This document shows positions 32,280 through 32,345 of a DNA stretch of 32,345 nucleotides, piece by piece. Positions within the stretch are counted from its first letter, which is position 1; each line of letters begins with the position of its first letter. Below the pieces are notes generated by a model. It worked only from the letters and a program-made list of their open reading frames with translations. It was not told the DNA's origin and did not search any database. Made by a program: the position numbers and the translations under genes. The DNA lies in the NCBI GenBank assembly GCA_004347685.1, contig SLTJ01000009.1, forward strand, positions 1 to 32,345. The letters run 5' to 3'. Origin of the DNA: Clostridia bacterium. Lineage in GTDB: Bacteria; Bacillota; DSM-521; Neomoorellales; SLTJ01.

Positions 32280-32345
32280 ACCGCCGTATACCGACCGGTA
32301 CGTACGGTGGTGTGAGAGGACGGGGGCTAGCCGCCCCCTCCTACT
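32280..32345 (+). ncRNA. Group II intron 3' end (domains V and VI)
   Basis: ACCGCCGTA at 32280-32288 pairs with TACGGTGGT at 32303-32311, with TACC/GGTA above and a CG bulge on the 3' side. That is the domain V shape of bacterial group II introns. It is followed by a second GC-rich hairpin, GGGGGC/GCCCCC, and CTCCTACT at the window edge, as in domain VI with a bulged A. Overall it strongly resembles intron 3' ends that I recall from bacteria. No reverse transcriptase frame is visible upstream, so the intron body is lost or truncated. The 3' exon lies beyond the window. Confidence 0.7.

Overview
The window looks like a polysaccharide (O-antigen or cell-wall glycan) locus from a low-to-mid GC Firmicute, probably a spore-forming, possibly thermophilic, clostridial lineage. 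Support comes from AGGAGG-type ribosome binding sites, frequent GTG and TTG starts, sigma-A type promoters, a stage II sporulation protein M fragment and a very high load of toxin-antitoxin (TA) genes. The lineage is an inference. Almost every intact gene is on the minus strand, so the locus reads from right to left.

Positions 265-9495 hold a compact glycan assembly block: a truncated family 2 glycosyltransferase, an O-antigen ligase/polymerase, three glycosyltransferases, UDP-galactopyranose mutase, a Wzx-type flippase and a nucleotide-sugar epimerase. Positions 9663-11692 hold an inserted DUF3644 protein with a HEPN-like RxxxxH motif, a UDP-glucose dehydrogenase scrap and a broken MazF module. 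Positions 11960-17351 hold the precursor block, transcribed rmlA-rmlC-rmlD-(two small TA-like genes)-rmlB-ugd. It makes dTDP-L-rhamnose and UDP-glucuronate. A 416-bp leader with a CRP-like operator lies upstream of rmlA.

Positions 17880-32345 are a gene graveyard. They contain pieces of VapC, HicA, HicB, HigBA, MazEF, Uma2, WecC, RmlB, a zinc oxidoreductase, SpoIIM, ADP-ribosylglycohydrolase, an alpha/beta hydrolase, UbiA and a transposase, mixed with a few intact TA pairs. Blocks of 125-780 bp are repeated: the leader (2 copies), an antitoxin-MazF module (2 near-identical copies plus one older copy), the Uma2 3' end (2), the rmlB 5' end with its DUF5647 gene (2) and the 3' end of a glycosyltransferase (3 copies, at both ends of the window). 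The right edge carries what looks like the 3' end (domains V and VI) of a group II intron.

The most striking unexplained structure is a short repeat present six times, always in the same orientation. It encodes a sigma-A promoter with an exact 17-bp spacer, feeds a TA or Uma2 gene on its downstream side, and in most copies supplies a shared stop codon to whatever gene fragment is fused on its upstream side. A second strong signal is the duplicated leader, where a perfect TGTGA-N6-TCACA palindrome sits at about -41.5 from a predicted start in both copies although the flanking bases have diverged.
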